A stretch of 64,000 nucleotides of DNA from JAXLYE01 sp046351595 (GCA_046351595.1 JAXLYE010000008.1:310001-374000); one strand, 5' to 3'; shown: positions 52,403 to 61,245, numbered from the stretch's first letter. Made by a program: numbers and translations. The notes: generated by a model from the letters alone, not told the origin.

Positions 52403-53314
52403 ATGCCAACACCCTTTGTCATTGCCGACTTCTGCGAAGACCTTCGCTGCCAGGTGAACCTGCAACTCGCTGATAGGGGGGTGGCAGTGCCTGCGGGCCT
52501 CAACGCCGAGAGAACACTCCATTTCTATCTCAACCTTGAACTGCGCACACTGCGCCCGCGGCCCCGCAAGATTAATTGGTCTGACACGGTACTAGGTAAA
52601 CGCCTGCTGCCAGTGCAGTCCTCCGTGGTGAAAGAGATCGCGGCCAAATCTGCGGCAGGCGATGACTTGAACCCTTTCTTGAGCGACAAGCTGAAGACTA
52701 AGCCCGGCTACCATGACCGGATGCTTAACGACTGGGGAATTTTTCACTTGCACCTCGGTGGAATTAAAGTCGAACCAGACGGTTTTACCACACGGTCGAA
52801 CGCCTTACTCTATGTCTACCCACAACCGGACGCCCTCTATTTGCTTGATGTCTTGGAGCATGGCGAGTCATTTGGTGACATTCATCTAGTGGAGATCATT
52901 CATCGCAACTGGCCCGACATTGTGGCGCAGTACAAGATGAACCTGCGACTGAGTCTTGAACCGCGATCTTCGGCGTCTGCGATCGTAGAGGCAAGGAGAA
53001 GGGGATTACAGCCTTTGATCCCGCTCAGCGATGGAACTATTTATATGCCTTTCGGTGGTGGGGTATCAACCTGTGGACTGAATTCCCGGATCGTCCGCCA
53101 GACTGATAGCCTTCTGGAACTTGCGCGGAATCTCCAACATTTTTGCCACCAGGAAGCCGAGCAGATTCGGGCTGGCATCGAAGCGCAGACAGGACGCCAC
53201 TTAGAGCAACTTCACCTGAAGGTCATGTGGGTTGAGGCAGACCTCCTCATAGTAGAAAGCCAGGTTAATATCGGTATTCTGAGGCCGGGTCAGCTACCTC
53301 CACGTATGGCCTAG
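52403..53314 (+). CDS. Island protein of unknown function, low G+C
   Basis: 303 residues. Not recognised. Visible features: FYLNLELRTLRPRPRKINWS and LPVQSSVVKEIAAKSAAGDD in the first third, then WGIFHLHLGGIKVEPDG with paired histidines (HLHLG), ALLYVYPQPDALYLLDVLEHGE, and IHRNWPDIVAQYKMNL. No signal peptide or membrane segment is seen. The HLHLG strand followed by a beta-strand and a His could be a metal or nuclease site, but this is only a guess. Composition is less G+C-rich than the core genes. It ends 6 bp before a perfect hairpin and is followed by a nuclease-like gene, so the two may be a defence pair. Confidence 0.7.
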   Translation: MPTPFVIADFCEDLRCQVNLQLADRGVAVPAGLNAERTLHFYLNLELRTLRPRPRKINWSDTVLGKRLLPVQSSVVKEIAAKSAAGDDLNPFLSDKLKTKPGYHDRMLNDWGIFHLHLGGIKVEPDGFTTRSNALLYVYPQPDALYLLDVLEHGESFGDIHLVEIIHRNWPDIVAQYKMNLRLSLEPRSSASAIVEARRRGLQPLIPLSDGTIYMPFGGGVSTCGLNSRIVRQTDSLLELARNLQHFCHQEAEQIRAGIEAQTGRHLEQLHLKVMWVEADLLIVESQVNIGILRPGQLPPRMA

Positions 53315-53319
53315 CTGCA

Positions 53320-53351
53320 TGTGGCGAAAGTGCAGCGGGACTTTCGCCACA
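53320..53351 (+). terminator. Hairpin terminator after the unknown island gene
   Basis: TGTGGCGAAAGT and ACTTTCGCCACA pair over 12 bp with an 8-base loop, starting 6 bp after the stop. There is no T run; strong stem suggests termination or RNA-end protection. Confidence 0.8.
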
Positions 53352-53499
53352 GAGAGCTAGAGCGGCTTGCGGCCGTGCTGGGCATAATCGCTGCGATGCT
53401 GGGCAACTTCTTGACCCCTAGAATGCTCTGAAGTATGCATCTGGAGAAAGAAGCTAACTTTCACCCCGTTCCTGAGAGCCACTACCAGGCAGGTCACGA

Positions 53500-54273
53500 A
53501 TGAATACGTTTCCGGTAGCTATCGATGATTTCCTGTATAATACCTCCCGCTTGCTTAGTTTAGCTGGGGCTAGGGCAGAAGTTAGCTTGATTGCTTCCTG
53601 TTCTAATCCACAGGTGCAATTAGCTGATTATGATAACTGGGATGGTGGTCAACATAGTTGGAGTTTTGACTTTTCACTTCCAATTCAAACCTATTCAAGT
53701 ATTTCTGATTCCGATCGAGAGACAATGCAAAATCGAATTCAGTCTACCATGAGAGATATTATCAAGAATATTGAGGGTCATCACATTTCGGAGGTGCGGA
53801 TCAATATGGAGATCTCAAAGGCCGATAATGATTGGCGGATGCGTGCTGCTAAATGGGCCAACGGCGAGGGTTTGACCAATCAAGGGCGCGTGCGTTCAAC
53901 TAATATCGCTCCTTTTGAGTGTGATGGTCTGCTGTTCCGCTCCAGAGCGGAAATTAATCTTTACCGAGCGTTCAAAACCTTGTCTGTGGCTATTGCGCCG
54001 CTTCCTGTGTTCGTGAGAGGCGGTCAAGGATATCAGCGCATCGAGCCAGACTTCATTCTCATTCATGCGAATACCATGATGGTTGTTGAAGTGGATGGGG
54101 AAAACTTTCATCCTGAAACACCCGTTGATGCCCACGAACGTCTGAGCTTGCTGAGTCGTGAGGGTGTTCATACGGAAAGAATTCGTGCTGTAGCATGCGA
54201 CACACCGGAGAAAGCCCGAGCATCCGCGGAGAAGCTCCTAGGAATTCTTCAACGACGGGCGGCCATGAGGTAG
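53500..54273 (+). CDS. PD-(D/E)XK nuclease-like (DUF559-like) protein, low G+C
   Basis: 257 residues. The N-terminal half (about 1-125) is not recognised and may bind DNA or a partner. The C-terminal part has the arrangement of very-short-patch-repair/DUF559 endonucleases: FRSRAEINLYRAF with Glu151, EPDFILIHANTMM with Asp184, and VVEVDGENFH with Glu197 and Asp199, then a helix with RAVACDTPEKA. The final Lys of a classic PD-(D/E)XK site is not evident, so catalysis is uncertain. It is the most A+T-rich gene of the window and uses codons such as AAT and TAT often, a sign of recent transfer. It follows the unknown gene 52403-53314 on the same strand, 185 bp further on. Confidence 0.75.
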   Translation: MNTFPVAIDDFLYNTSRLLSLAGARAEVSLIASCSNPQVQLADYDNWDGGQHSWSFDFSLPIQTYSSISDSDRETMQNRIQSTMRDIIKNIEGHHISEVRINMEISKADNDWRMRAAKWANGEGLTNQGRVRSTNIAPFECDGLLFRSRAEINLYRAFKTLSVAIAPLPVFVRGGQGYQRIEPDFILIHANTMMVVEVDGENFHPETPVDAHERLSLLSREGVHTERIRAVACDTPEKARASAEKLLGILQRRAAMR

Positions 54274-54689
54274 CGAGTCGTTGAATCCCGTTCTGGTTCG
54301 CTAGAACCCCATTTTCCCAGCGAGCAGCACGCCGCGACTGTTGCCGCCTGTCCTGGTGACGAGGTAAGAGCGGATCTGTCTGGCGGCCTGGAGCTTTCCG
54401 AGCCGCTCTCGTCGGATTGGTGGGGTTTCGGAAAACGCTGGCGGGCTTTCTCGACGGGAAAAGTAGCGACCCTCTATCCACCGCGGCGTCACGGCGTGCG
54501 CTACCCAGAGCATTCAACCCGAGGCTCAAGGCGGCAATTTATGTTTGCATGGCCGGTCCATTGAGCCATGCTTGGCATTCGGCTGGCGTAGACACCGGTT
54601 AGCTACAGAAGGTGCCCAGCGCCTTCTGCAGCCGGTTCGGTCAGGTCTTGTTGGCTAAGAATTACTCAGGCATCCTGCTCATGTAGGAT
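54274..54689. other. Intergenic region ahead of the GTPase/GAP1 operon
   Basis: About 415 bp. It contains a hairpin CAGAAGG-N9-CCTTCTG (54606-54628). Short frames exist on both strands but none has a family pattern. The operon promoter probably lies in the last 100 bp. Confidence 0.5.
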
Positions 54690-54932
54690 ATGTCACCACT
54701 CAGCAGCAGGACTGGCATGATGACCATGGAGCCTTGGACGTCGGTCGAAGACGTCGCCAAGCACCTTGGAGTTGCGAAAGACTCCGTGTACCGCTGGATC
54801 GAGCCATGGGGCCTCCCGGCGCATAAGGTCGGTCGTCTTTGGACGTTCAAGCGCTCTGAGGTCGACGAGCGGGCCCGAGCAGATGGTACTGACGGACACG
54901 CTGGTGACGCGGATGAGAAGGGCGGGCGCTGA
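54690..54932 (+). CDS. Excisionase-family helix-turn-helix DNA-binding protein
   Basis: 80 residues; later in-frame starts at 54717 or 54723 are also possible. The core TSVEDVAKHLGVAKDSVYRW is the MerR-like helix-turn-helix of excisionase/HTH_17 proteins, followed by the wing GLPAHKVGRLWTFKRSEVDE. Such small proteins act as excisionases with tyrosine integrases or as operon regulators. The stop overlaps the metallophosphoesterase start (TGATG, 54930-54934), so it is translated together with the conflict operon and likely controls it. It is separated from the integrase by about 2.8 kb, so either role is open. Confidence 0.85.
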   Translation: MSPLSSRTGMMTMEPWTSVEDVAKHLGVAKDSVYRWIEPWGLPAHKVGRLWTFKRSEVDERARADGTDGHAGDADEKGGR

Positions 54933-56269
54933 TGGACAAGCTCGTCCTCGTACACCTATCGGACATCCACTTTACCGGCTCATCAGGGACGTCGGTTCAC
55001 GACCTCGACGCTGAAGTGCGGAACGAGCTTCTTCGCGATGCCGCCATCGTTACAAAGGAGCTCGGCAGTGCAACGGGGGTCCTCGTTACGGGTGACATCG
55101 CGTTCTCCGGGCAGCGCGCGGAGTACGAGCGGGCCGCCTTGTGGCTCCGCGAGTTCTGCCGCGCCATCAGTTGTCCCGATGAGAGCGTCTGGGTCGTGCC
55201 GGGCAACCACGACGTCGATCGCAAGATCGCGAACAGCAAGATCACCAAGACCCTGCACGAGAGCATTCGCGTGAAGCAGGGCCCCGCGATAGACAAGGAG
55301 CTTCGCGAGATTCTCACCGACGAGCAGTCAGCCAGTGCGTTGCTTGCGCCGCTTGCCGAGTACAACGCTTTCGCTGCGCGCTTCCAGTGTTCGGTGTCGG
55401 CGACCAAGCCCTACTGGGAGCGAGACCTCGTGCTGCCGTGCGGAACCAGGATCCGCCTGCGAGGGCTCTGCAGCGTCCTCGTGTCGAACCAGCACGATGC
55501 AAAGAACAACATCGTCCTCGGTCAGGCCCAGGTGAACGTCCACCGCGTCGACGGCGTCGAGTACCTGACGCTCTGCCATCACCCGCCTGACTGGCTCCAG
55601 GACCATGACACGGTGGTCAGCCATCTCGAGTCGAAGGTCCGGATGCAACTCTTCGGGCACAAGCACTCGCAGCGCGTACAGGAGATCAACAAGACGCTTC
55701 GAGTTACAGCAGGAGCCATGCATCCTGAGCGGGATGAGAGCAACTGGGAGCCGATGTACAACGTCATCGAGATCTCGCGGCTTGACGACCAACAGCTTGG
55801 TGTTCGCCTGTTTCAGCGGCGATGGCACAAGGACAATCATCACTTCCTAGCCGATCAGGCCAGAGACACCAATCAGCCCTATCACAGCTACGCTTGGCAG
55901 GGCTGCCCGCGACCGCCCCGCAAGGAGCCACACGCCGTCGAGGCGCCCAAGGTGACAGCAGCCGATAGTGCGATGTTGGCTGCCGTCGCCGCGAAGACAG
56001 CGGCGAAGGATATCGATGCCATGCCTCCTCCGAATCACGAGCGCAGGCTCACGTTCCGATTCCTCACGTTGCCATTCCGCCACCAGATCGCCATCGCGAA
56101 CAGCCTCAACGTCCTCACCGATGAGGACCGCGCGCTGAGCGACGAAGCCCTGTTCCGCGAGCTCTTCAGGCGCGCAGCAGCGAAGGGTCTCCTCGGGAAG
56201 CTGTGGGAAGAAACCGAGAAACGTCACGCCGATCCGGCGCCTTTCAACCCTTTTGAAACCTCGAAGTAG
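54932..56269 (+). CDS. Calcineurin-like metallophosphoesterase with C-terminal helical domain
   Basis: 445 residues. The metal-binding motifs appear in order: HLSDIHF (Asp11, His13), VLVTGDIAFSG, VVPGNHDVDR, CHHPPDWL and LFGHKHSQ. All ligands are kept, so it should be an active phosphodiesterase or nuclease. After about residue 300 comes a linker, then a roughly 75-residue all-helical domain near the C-terminus (LTFRFLTLPFRHQIAIANSL through LLGKLWEETEKRH). It resembles the small adaptor domains (effector-associated domains) that connect effectors to NTPase switches. I infer that this protein is the effector of the operon, restrained by the GTPase part. The reading frame overlaps the HTH gene and ends 17 bp before the next gene. 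Confidence 0.9.
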   Translation: MDKLVLVHLSDIHFTGSSGTSVHDLDAEVRNELLRDAAIVTKELGSATGVLVTGDIAFSGQRAEYERAALWLREFCRAISCPDESVWVVPGNHDVDRKIANSKITKTLHESIRVKQGPAIDKELREILTDEQSASALLAPLAEYNAFAARFQCSVSATKPYWERDLVLPCGTRIRLRGLCSVLVSNQHDAKNNIVLGQAQVNVHRVDGVEYLTLCHHPPDWLQDHDTVVSHLESKVRMQLFGHKHSQRVQEINKTLRVTAGAMHPERDESNWEPMYNVIEISRLDDQQLGVRLFQRRWHKDNHHFLADQARDTNQPYHSYAWQGCPRPPRKEPHAVEAPKVTAADSAMLAAVAAKTAAKDIDAMPPPNHERRLTFRFLTLPFRHQIAIANSLNVLTDEDRALSDEALFRELFRRAAAKGLLGKLWEETEKRHADPAPFNPFETSK

Positions 56270-56286
56270 CCGGGAGAGCAGCGCAC

Positions 56287-57381
56287 ATGCACAAGAACTT
56301 TGGCGAGTGGTATCGGCTGGTGGCCCTCGAGCCCGATGGAGCGAAGCTCGCGAAGCGCTGGGCTGGGGTGATGGAGTGGACGACTGCACTTCGTAACGAC
56401 GACGACAACGTTCTCGAGACCGTCCGCATCTTCCAAGGCCTCCCATCGAAGGTATCGCGGGATCCGTTCCTGGCAGTCTTTCGGAAGCATGATGCTGCGT
56501 TCCCGCAGCGCAACGACCTCGAGTTGCAGGTGCTTGCTGGCGCATCTCTTGTCGAGTGCGTTCAGTCGGTTGGCACTAGCGGAGAAGGTTTGTACGCGGC
56601 TATCCTCGCGGGAGCGGCGCTGGAGGCCTCAAGCCTTCGCGCCACCGAACCCAGGCTCGACGAGATCTCGCGTGAGGTGGCCGCTGGCCTGCAGGCCATC
56701 GCCGTCGATCAGCGCAAGCGAAAGCCGTTCGACCCGAGCGCCATCGAGGATAAGGCGGATGCTGTAACCGCAGCTATGAAACAGGTGGCTGCTGCAGACT
56801 CCTGGGAGCAGGTCAGGGCTACCGTCATGCCGGCCTTTAAGGCTCTGCTCGATGCCGTCCGCGCAGCAAATCGGAAACTCGATGATGCGGCGCACAATCT
56901 TCGCCGCGGTGACGAGGAAATGGACATCCTGTGGTGGATGGAAGGCGGCTGCAGCCGTGACACCAACCAGCCTTGGTCTGCGCTCAAGGATGGCGCCGCG
57001 ATCATCGCGGGGACCGAGCTGGCGGATCTGACCGACGTGGCGCTGGGGCCCCGCAACGCGGCTGCGCTGCTGGAGCGCGTGCTGTCGGCGTCGAAGGGCG
57101 GGACGAAGAGCGCGCCCCTGGCTGTGTACGTCAACACGCTTCCCGACGAGTGGGCTCGGAAGCATGGGGCGAAGGCTGACGACCGCGCGCTCGATCTGAC
57201 TCCGCTCACGCTCGCCATCTCTCATCGAGGAAAGAGCGACACGGCGAGCTGGCAGCAGTACTTCGACAGCTCTAGCGGGATCAAGTCGTCCACCCCTCTG
57301 CCCGCTGCTTATGTGGCTCGCCAGGCATACGTCGAAGCGATCCTGCTGCGGACGCTGGCCGACGCCGAAACGGAGGAGTGA
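56287..57381 (+). CDS. All-helical GTPase-associated protein (GASH-like)
   Basis: 364 residues, almost entirely alpha-helical by pattern (AKLAKRWAGVMEWTTALRN, LEVLAGASLVEC-type segments, EISREVAAGLQAIAVDQRK). It matches what I know of the GTPase-associated system all-helical protein (GASH), which accompanies double-GTPase/GAP1 systems. Conserved WWMEGGCSRDTNQPWSAL stands in the middle. No catalytic motif is visible; a role as scaffold or sensor between GTPases and effector is inferred. The stop is 1 bp before the first GTPase gene. Confidence 0.8.
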   Translation: MHKNFGEWYRLVALEPDGAKLAKRWAGVMEWTTALRNDDDNVLETVRIFQGLPSKVSRDPFLAVFRKHDAAFPQRNDLELQVLAGASLVECVQSVGTSGEGLYAAILAGAALEASSLRATEPRLDEISREVAAGLQAIAVDQRKRKPFDPSAIEDKADAVTAAMKQVAAADSWEQVRATVMPAFKALLDAVRAANRKLDDAAHNLRRGDEEMDILWWMEGGCSRDTNQPWSALKDGAAIIAGTELADLTDVALGPRNAAALLERVLSASKGGTKSAPLAVYVNTLPDEWARKHGAKADDRALDLTPLTLAISHRGKSDTASWQQYFDSSSGIKSSTPLPAAYVARQAYVEAILLRTLADAETEE

Positions 57382-57382
57382 C

Positions 57383-58336
57383 ATGGCCGATGCAGCCGCT
57401 GCAGATGCGAAAGAGGAAGCCATCGAGCCCGTCCAAGAAGCGCAGCACGAGTTCATCGACCTCTTCTCCGGGATGGCGCTGGGAGCGACCGAGGCCGAGG
57501 TGATCACCCAGCGTTCGCGCACACACCTCGTGGTCTTCGCGGGAACGGAGGGGAGCGGCAAGACGACGGTACTCGCCTCGATCTACGAGCACCTGAGGCA
57601 GGGGCCGTTCGCAGGGTTCAGGTTCGCCGGGTCGAGATCGCTTCTTGGCTTCGAGGAGATCTGCCACCTGAACCGGATCGCCTCGGGTGGAGCGCAACCG
57701 GACACGCAGCGAACGCGGCTGACCGATGAGACCAAGTACTACCACCTCGCCCTGAGAGGCACCGGACCTTCGGCACCGCGTCGGGATATCCTCTTGTCGG
57801 CGATGTCAGGTGAGCTGTTCCGCATGGCAAAAGACTCGCAGGAGGATGCGGAGCGGCTCACATTCTTGCGACGAGCGGACACCATTGTTGTGCTCGTCGA
57901 TGGCGCGCGTCTCGCAAACCTGACACAGCGAGCGAGCGCGCAGGCTGACGCCGCGGACATCCTGGAGAGCTTGCTCGACGCCAACATGGTTAGTCCGAGA
58001 TGTCAGGTGGACATCACCTTTTCTAAGCTCGACCTTATCATCGCTGCGGGACAGCCTGCGCTGGACTTTCTCGTCAAGACGCAGGAGAAGTTCGAGAGAA
58101 GGTTTCGCGCCCGCGTCCCGCAACTCGCCTTCAGAAAGATTGCGGCGCGTCCTGAGCCATCGCCGGAGCAGGAGGACTCGGATGGCAGCCTTGCGAAGGC
58201 GTTCGTGTCGTGGACGACGAGCGTGCCGCCCTCTGCCCAAGACGAGCATCAAGGGGGGCCAGCGCCATCATATAACGAGCGCGAGTTCAGCAAGTTCGGC
58301 TGGAGGCACTTCGAGCGGACTAGGAGAAACCTGTGA
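57383..58336 (+). CDS. P-loop GTPase of the double-GTPase pair (first)
   Basis: 317 residues from ATG 57383, with GGAGGAG 4 nt upstream. Walker A is FAGTEGSGKTT (54-62). RRDILLSAMSGELF probably contains the Asp-x-x-Gly switch II equivalent, VLVDGARL is a core strand, and VDITFSKLDLI gives the base-recognition SKLD motif. These mark a TRAFAC-type small GTPase rather than an AAA+ or STAND ATPase. The C-terminal 60 residues are polar and end RHFERTRRNL. It is one of the two GTPases that define the system; which of the two double-GTPase families applies I leave open. The stop overlaps the next start by 4 bp (GTGA). Confidence 0.85.
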   Translation: MADAAAADAKEEAIEPVQEAQHEFIDLFSGMALGATEAEVITQRSRTHLVVFAGTEGSGKTTVLASIYEHLRQGPFAGFRFAGSRSLLGFEEICHLNRIASGGAQPDTQRTRLTDETKYYHLALRGTGPSAPRRDILLSAMSGELFRMAKDSQEDAERLTFLRRADTIVVLVDGARLANLTQRASAQADAADILESLLDANMVSPRCQVDITFSKLDLIIAAGQPALDFLVKTQEKFERRFRARVPQLAFRKIAARPEPSPEQEDSDGSLAKAFVSWTTSVPPSAQDEHQGGPAPSYNEREFSKFGWRHFERTRRNL

Positions 58337-59187
58337 GTAATCCGGCGAACCTGCTCTTCATCGGGCTACCCGGCTCTGGGAAGACGACCTTCTTAGCGGC
58401 TCTGTGGCATGTGCTCTCCGACCGCAGCAGCACGACGACGCTCAGGCTCACCAAGATGAGTGGCGATCGGGCCTACCTCAATCAAATCACGAAGGAGTGG
58501 CGTGAGTGCTCGCAGGTGCCCCGCACGAACCTCCAGATGGAGCAGGTCGTCGTTCTCCACCTCGACGGCGAGGGCTTCGGCTCGTTCGACCTCTCGACGC
58601 CGGACTTGGCCGGCGAAGCGTTCAAGCAGCAACTGACGGATCGGCGGATGAGCCGGCACCACGACGCATTAGTTCAAGAGGCGACGGGGGTGATGCTCTT
58701 CCTGCACCCTGACGTCCAGAAGGGCACGCAGCTATCGGTGGCGTGCCGGCTTGAGGCCGAGCTACCCGGTAGCCAGAAAGGAGGTTCCACGACAGCCGGC
58801 ACCGTGGCGAACACCTGGTCGCCCGACATGCTTCCGACGCCGGTGATGCTTGTGGAGCTCCTGCAGTTCCTCCTCGAGCGTTCGCAGCGAAGGCTGCGTG
58901 TCGCTGTGGTGGTATCCGCATGGGATCTGGCTGACCACCTTGGCGCGCCGCATGATTTCGTCGCTCGAGAACTCCCGTTGCTTCAGCAGTTCCTCGACGC
59001 AAACAACGACCTGATCGAGCACTCTGTCTTCGGCGTCAGCGCACAGGGCGGCGACATCACCGATGAAGCGAAGAAGCAGCTGCTGCTCGACCTCGATGAT
59101 GCCCTGCAGCGCATCAAGGTTCGACAGGGCCAGGAAACCAGCCAAGATATCACGAAGCCGATCGCTTGGCTCCTGGGGGGCAGGTAG
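58333..59187 (+). CDS. P-loop GTPase of the double-GTPase pair (second)
   Basis: 284 residues from GTG 58333, overlapping the previous stop. Walker A is FIGLPGSGKTT (11-19), directly at the N-terminus. Switch II is visible in FDLSTPDLAGEAF (Asp-x-Ala-Gly). The base-recognition motif is VVVSAWDLADH. It is shorter than its neighbour and differs from it throughout, so the two are not a recent duplication. Both presumably form a heteromeric switch regulated by the GAP1 protein encoded next. The GAP1 gene starts 3 bp after its stop. Confidence 0.88.
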   Translation: MSNPANLLFIGLPGSGKTTFLAALWHVLSDRSSTTTLRLTKMSGDRAYLNQITKEWRECSQVPRTNLQMEQVVVLHLDGEGFGSFDLSTPDLAGEAFKQQLTDRRMSRHHDALVQEATGVMLFLHPDVQKGTQLSVACRLEAELPGSQKGGSTTAGTVANTWSPDMLPTPVMLVELLQFLLERSQRRLRVAVVVSAWDLADHLGAPHDFVARELPLLQQFLDANNDLIEHSVFGVSAQGGDITDEAKKQLLLDLDDALQRIKVRQGQETSQDITKPIAWLLGGR

Positions 59188-59190
59188 CTC

Positions 59191-61245
59191 ATGGCACCTG
59201 CGAGCATTCACCAGGCGATCCACGGTTATCGCGATGGCCACCGCCTGCTGAGCAGCTCGACGCCGCTGAGTGCGGAAGCGTCAAGGGCGATGCTCGTTCT
59301 GAGCGATATGTCCGGCCCGTCGATGCAGCCTGGCTTTGACAAGTACCTGACTGCCTATCCCCTGGCTGGGACTGACCTCTTCGTTTTCGCGAAAACCTGG
59401 TGCGCGCCGGAGATGCAGCGGCCCGGCTGCGTGTGGACGCATTCACTGCTAATCCCTCGGGCCCAAGTCACTCACATACCGCCCGCGATCTTGCTCGCGA
59501 AGCTTCGACGCCCTCAGCTTGAGGGAGTCGAGATCGCTGCATCGAGCCCGATCGTGGTGGACGAGACGGTGCCTAGTGTATCCAAGGGAGATGGGTTTAG
59601 CGATAGAGGACTTGCAGCCGCGATGATCGGCGCCGTCTTGGGGCAGTCCCGTCCGGTGATCGTCGTCGCCGATACAGCGGCCCAGTTCGAGGCGGTTTTC
59701 CTTCGGATCTGGGAGGAACTGTGGCCTGCGGAGAGGGCACGGTTCTCGTTCTGCACGGGGGCAATCGTGCCGCGTTCGAACGCAGGTGCACTAATGGATT
59801 TGCAGGCCGTCCCTCGCGCGATTCCTTCATCGCAGTTTCGTAAGAGCGCCAGTGCAGCAGTCGTCCTCGATCTTCGCGCGCCGAGCAAGCCCGATGCATG
59901 GGTGCATCTGGTGCTCGATGGCGCTGCGCGAGGCGACGCAACGTTTCGCACTTGGATTGAGGCGGCTGCTGGGGAAGATGCAGGGAGAGCCGTCGTGCCG
60001 CGCCTCGCACCGATCTTTGGCGAGTGGCACGCGCAGGGGGCCTCGGCACGGTCCGTGCTCGCGAGCGTCTTGGGCGCGAAGAATCTCGATCCGGGCGCTC
60101 GGAGCCGACTCGTCGGAATGGCGTTCGACCGAGCCAATACGGAGGGTGGCGCAACCCGTCGGCGTGAACTGCTCGAAGACCTCTGCCGGCATCGAAACAA
60201 TGACCTCGCACCGATTGCCACCATGCTAGAAGCCCAAACGCAGCGGCTCTTCGAAGAGTCGCGCACCGAGGGCGTCGCGTTGACCCTTTCGCTCCTCGCT
60301 AGCGAACTGACCGAAGATGGAGAGCGTGTGCTTCGTGCTGCGGTCCTCTTGCTTGTGCCCAATGACGTCGAGATGTTTGAAGACGAGCAGGCGCCGTTCC
60401 TCTCGGCCATCGTCGGTGCGAACCCGGCGCTCGCGTCTTCACCCGTCCTCTGGAGCCGTGTCGGCAGTCGGAGCGCAGAGATCTTTTCGCAACTCGGTGA
60501 CATCGAATTGAAGGATGAGGAGCGCGGCGCTATCGTCGATGCGGTCCTGTCTTCCGGGCGCGACGTATCGGTGGAGGCCCTCATTCGGTTCGGGGGCAGG
60601 GCCGCCATCTTTCGTGCGCTCAGCGCGCTTACGTCTGGACAGATTCAGCTCTCTTTGCCGTGGCGCTCGGCGCTTTCGTCTCAGCCGGATACCGTGCTCG
60701 ATTGGCTTGAGAGCCTTTCCATGCCCTCGCAACACCACCTCGAACTCGGCAGTCGATTTCTGACCCCGAAGGCTACCCAAGCACGGCTCGCGACGGTGTG
60801 GAAGAGTGGCACCGCAGGTGCGGGCTCGCTCACTCCTCGTGTCGCCGCCTTCGGCTTGTCTCTGGCCTTCTGGGAGGGCGACGTGAACTCTCCGCTCTTC
60901 GGAGTGTGCTTCCAGCCGACGTACGACGCTGCCATCAACTCGCGCCTCGAGTACGAGGAGTGGGACTGGCTTCGCGACCAAGCTCCATCGGTCTACTGGT
61001 ACCGCGACTGGGATAGGTGCGAACGGCTCGCGGCGGCTCTCGCGAGGCTACTTGAGAGACGGAACGCGTCCTTGGAGACGGTCTTCGGGATCGTCTTCAG
61101 CCGCCATGCGATTAGGAAAGTCGCCGCCATCCTTGGCTACTACAGGTATACGCGGCCGTATCTGCACGGTCTCCGAAAGGTGGCCGATTGTTCTTCTAGC
61201 GTGGGGACGAATGACCAGCGAGATGCGCTACTCGCGGACTGGTGA
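59191..61245 (+). CDS. GAP1-N2/GAP1-M/GAP1-C protein (predicted GTPase-activating component)
   Basis: 684 residues. The N-terminus is an exact family hallmark: SIHQAIHGYRDGHRLLSSST, then LVLSDMSG, KYLTAYPLAG, and EMQRPGCVWTHSLLIPR, which define GAP1-N2. The middle part (about 120-250, PVIVVADTAAQFEAVFLRIW) corresponds to GAP1-M, and the rest is helical to WYRDWDRCERLAAAL near the C-terminus (GAP1-C-like). Proteins with these domains always accompany double-GTPase systems and are predicted to drive GTP hydrolysis; this has been inferred from genomic association and not shown here. It is the last gene of the operon. No clear terminator follows at once. Confidence 0.88.
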   Translation: MAPASIHQAIHGYRDGHRLLSSSTPLSAEASRAMLVLSDMSGPSMQPGFDKYLTAYPLAGTDLFVFAKTWCAPEMQRPGCVWTHSLLIPRAQVTHIPPAILLAKLRRPQLEGVEIAASSPIVVDETVPSVSKGDGFSDRGLAAAMIGAVLGQSRPVIVVADTAAQFEAVFLRIWEELWPAERARFSFCTGAIVPRSNAGALMDLQAVPRAIPSSQFRKSASAAVVLDLRAPSKPDAWVHLVLDGAARGDATFRTWIEAAAGEDAGRAVVPRLAPIFGEWHAQGASARSVLASVLGAKNLDPGARSRLVGMAFDRANTEGGATRRRELLEDLCRHRNNDLAPIATMLEAQTQRLFEESRTEGVALTLSLLASELTEDGERVLRAAVLLLVPNDVEMFEDEQAPFLSAIVGANPALASSPVLWSRVGSRSAEIFSQLGDIELKDEERGAIVDAVLSSGRDVSVEALIRFGGRAAIFRALSALTSGQIQLSLPWRSALSSQPDTVLDWLESLSMPSQHHLELGSRFLTPKATQARLATVWKSGTAGAGSLTPRVAAFGLSLAFWEGDVNSPLFGVCFQPTYDAAINSRLEYEEWDWLRDQAPSVYWYRDWDRCERLAAALARLLERRNASLETVFGIVFSRHAIRKVAAILGYYRYTRPYLHGLRKVADCSSSVGTNDQRDALLADW

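Noticed and set aside
54301..54513. 70-codon reverse frame between the nuclease-like gene and the conflict operon
   Set aside because: The translation has no known motif and no ribosome site. I could not support it as a gene.
54573..54588. Second sigma54-like promoter (TGGCAT-N5-TGGCG) upstream of the conflict operon
   Set aside because: GG/GC spacing fits, but two of the other consensus bases are wrong, and in G+C-rich DNA such matches are common.
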